From SAR324 cluster bacterium (GTDB lineage: Bacteria; SAR324; NAC60-12): 51,639 nt of DNA. Under the pieces are notes generated by a model. That model had not been told where the DNA came from and did not search any database. It worked only from the letters and a program-made list of their open reading frames with translations. Shown here in pieces: positions 51,263-51,639 of this stretch. Positions within the stretch are counted from its first letter, which is position 1, and every line of letters begins with the position of its first letter. A program made the position numbers and the translations under genes. The stretch is from positions 1-51,639 of the forward strand of contig JANQHV010000259.1 in the NCBI GenBank assembly GCA_028282505.1. The letters are read 5' to 3'.

Positions 51263-51639
51263 ACAATTATTGAATGAATTTCGAGTCAATCTGAGTTTCA
51301 TACCCCAAGGACCCATTTTGATCAAATCTGGAAACACTCTATCTGCGGGAACGGATATGTCATTTGTAAAAACGTTTCGTAATGGACGCCCGGAAGTATA
51401 TTTACCGGGAAGTTCCTTGAAAGGAGTGATTCGCTCTCATGCCGAAAAAATTGGGCGTACATTGCATGAAAAAGCCATCTGTAACCCTTTCAACTCGTAC
51501 TACACACAGCCTCCTCAGAAAAATCCTTCTGCTCATGGAGTCCCCAGTTGCAGTGATGCTTTTCAAAAATTAGAAAAAGCCCGAAAAAAATTGAAAAAAG
51601 CCCGAAAAAATTTACTCAGCTACGAAATCTACCAGGGCT
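51255..51639 (+). CDS. Second Csx7-like Cas7 protein, N-terminal part
   Basis: Starts at the ATG at 51255 with AAGGAGG upstream and runs off the right edge (about 128 residues seen). VNLSFIPQGPILIKSG, then G-T-D34-M-S-F-V-K with the likely catalytic aspartate kept, then VYLPGSSLKGVIRSHAEKIG, mark it as a Cas7/Csx7 relative. A lysine-rich, near-repeated stretch (KLEKARKKLKKARKN) near the edge is unusual for the family. The operon evidently continues beyond the window. Confidence 0.8.
   Translation, partial: MFKQLLNEFRVNLSFIPQGPILIKSGNTLSAGTDMSFVKTFRNGRPEVYLPGSSLKGVIRSHAEKIGRTLHEKAICNPFNSYYTQPPQKNPSAHGVPSCSDAFQKLEKARKKLKKARKNLLSYEIYQG

Noticed and set aside
44742-51639. CRISPR repeat-spacer array near the cas genes
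   Set aside because: I looked for evenly spaced ~30-37-bp repeats and found none; the array must lie outside the window.

Overview
The window looks like a Gram-negative, broadly proteobacterial chromosome of moderate GC content. The signs are a DUF1127 gene, apaG, tldD/pmbA, a sigma-54 activator, a lipoprotein phosphoesterase, DsrE-family sulfur proteins and an RND-free MATE pump. The exact phylum cannot be fixed from sequence alone; a deltaproteobacterial or SAR324-like lineage is only a guess. No tRNA, rRNA or CRISPR array was seen.

Layout. (1) Positions 1-6769, all on the minus strand, hold a carbon-assimilation cluster that matches the glyoxylate branch of the 3-hydroxypropionate bicycle of Chloroflexus: two malyl-CoA lyase paralogues, mesaconyl-CoA C1-C4 transferase (mct), mesaconyl-C4-CoA hydratase (meh), a long class I CoA-transferase and the start of mesaconyl-CoA hydratase (mch). 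Together mcl, mch, mct and meh would convert glyoxylate plus propionyl-CoA to pyruvate plus acetyl-CoA. (2) 7.4-16.1 kb: a lipoprotein phosphoesterase with a choice-of-anchor domain, a three-gene dsrE operon, a DUF1127 gene, an orphan oligopeptide ABC ATPase, a MNT-HEPN toxin-antitoxin pair whose toxin is broken by a MITE, and a MATE pump. (3) 16.4-25.0 kb is a signalling block: a membrane-anchored leucine-rich repeat protein, a sigma-54 activator, a cyclic-nucleotide-domain histidine kinase behind a candidate sigma-54 promoter, and a run of four STAS proteins with two small unknown proteins. (4) 25.1-43.0 kb is mostly metabolic and housekeeping: pgm, a TerB/DUF2225-like protein, arsC, a hybrid kinase, the hisHF-apaG operon with a eukaryote-type HisH-HisF fusion, a GIY-YIG-like protein, the tldD-pmbA-STAS-glgB cluster, and a membrane protein plus substrate-binding-protein pair. 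(5) 43.1-44.7 kb: an Rpn-family nuclease/transposase gene flanked by ~56-bp inverted repeats. (6) 44.7 kb to the right edge: a type III CRISPR effector operon (cas6, an HD-less cas10 with an intact GGDD, cas7, csx10, two unknown helical proteins, a csx7-like cas7, a 45-residue basic ORF, and a further cas7 running off the window), best called subtype III-D.

Repeats tie the window together. A MITE family (copies at 14.4 and 24.5 kb, TTA target duplication) shares its core with a differently-ended element at 7.4 kb. A TGTCAT...ATGACA palindromic repeat family recurs at 4.5, 16.2 and 31.8 kb.
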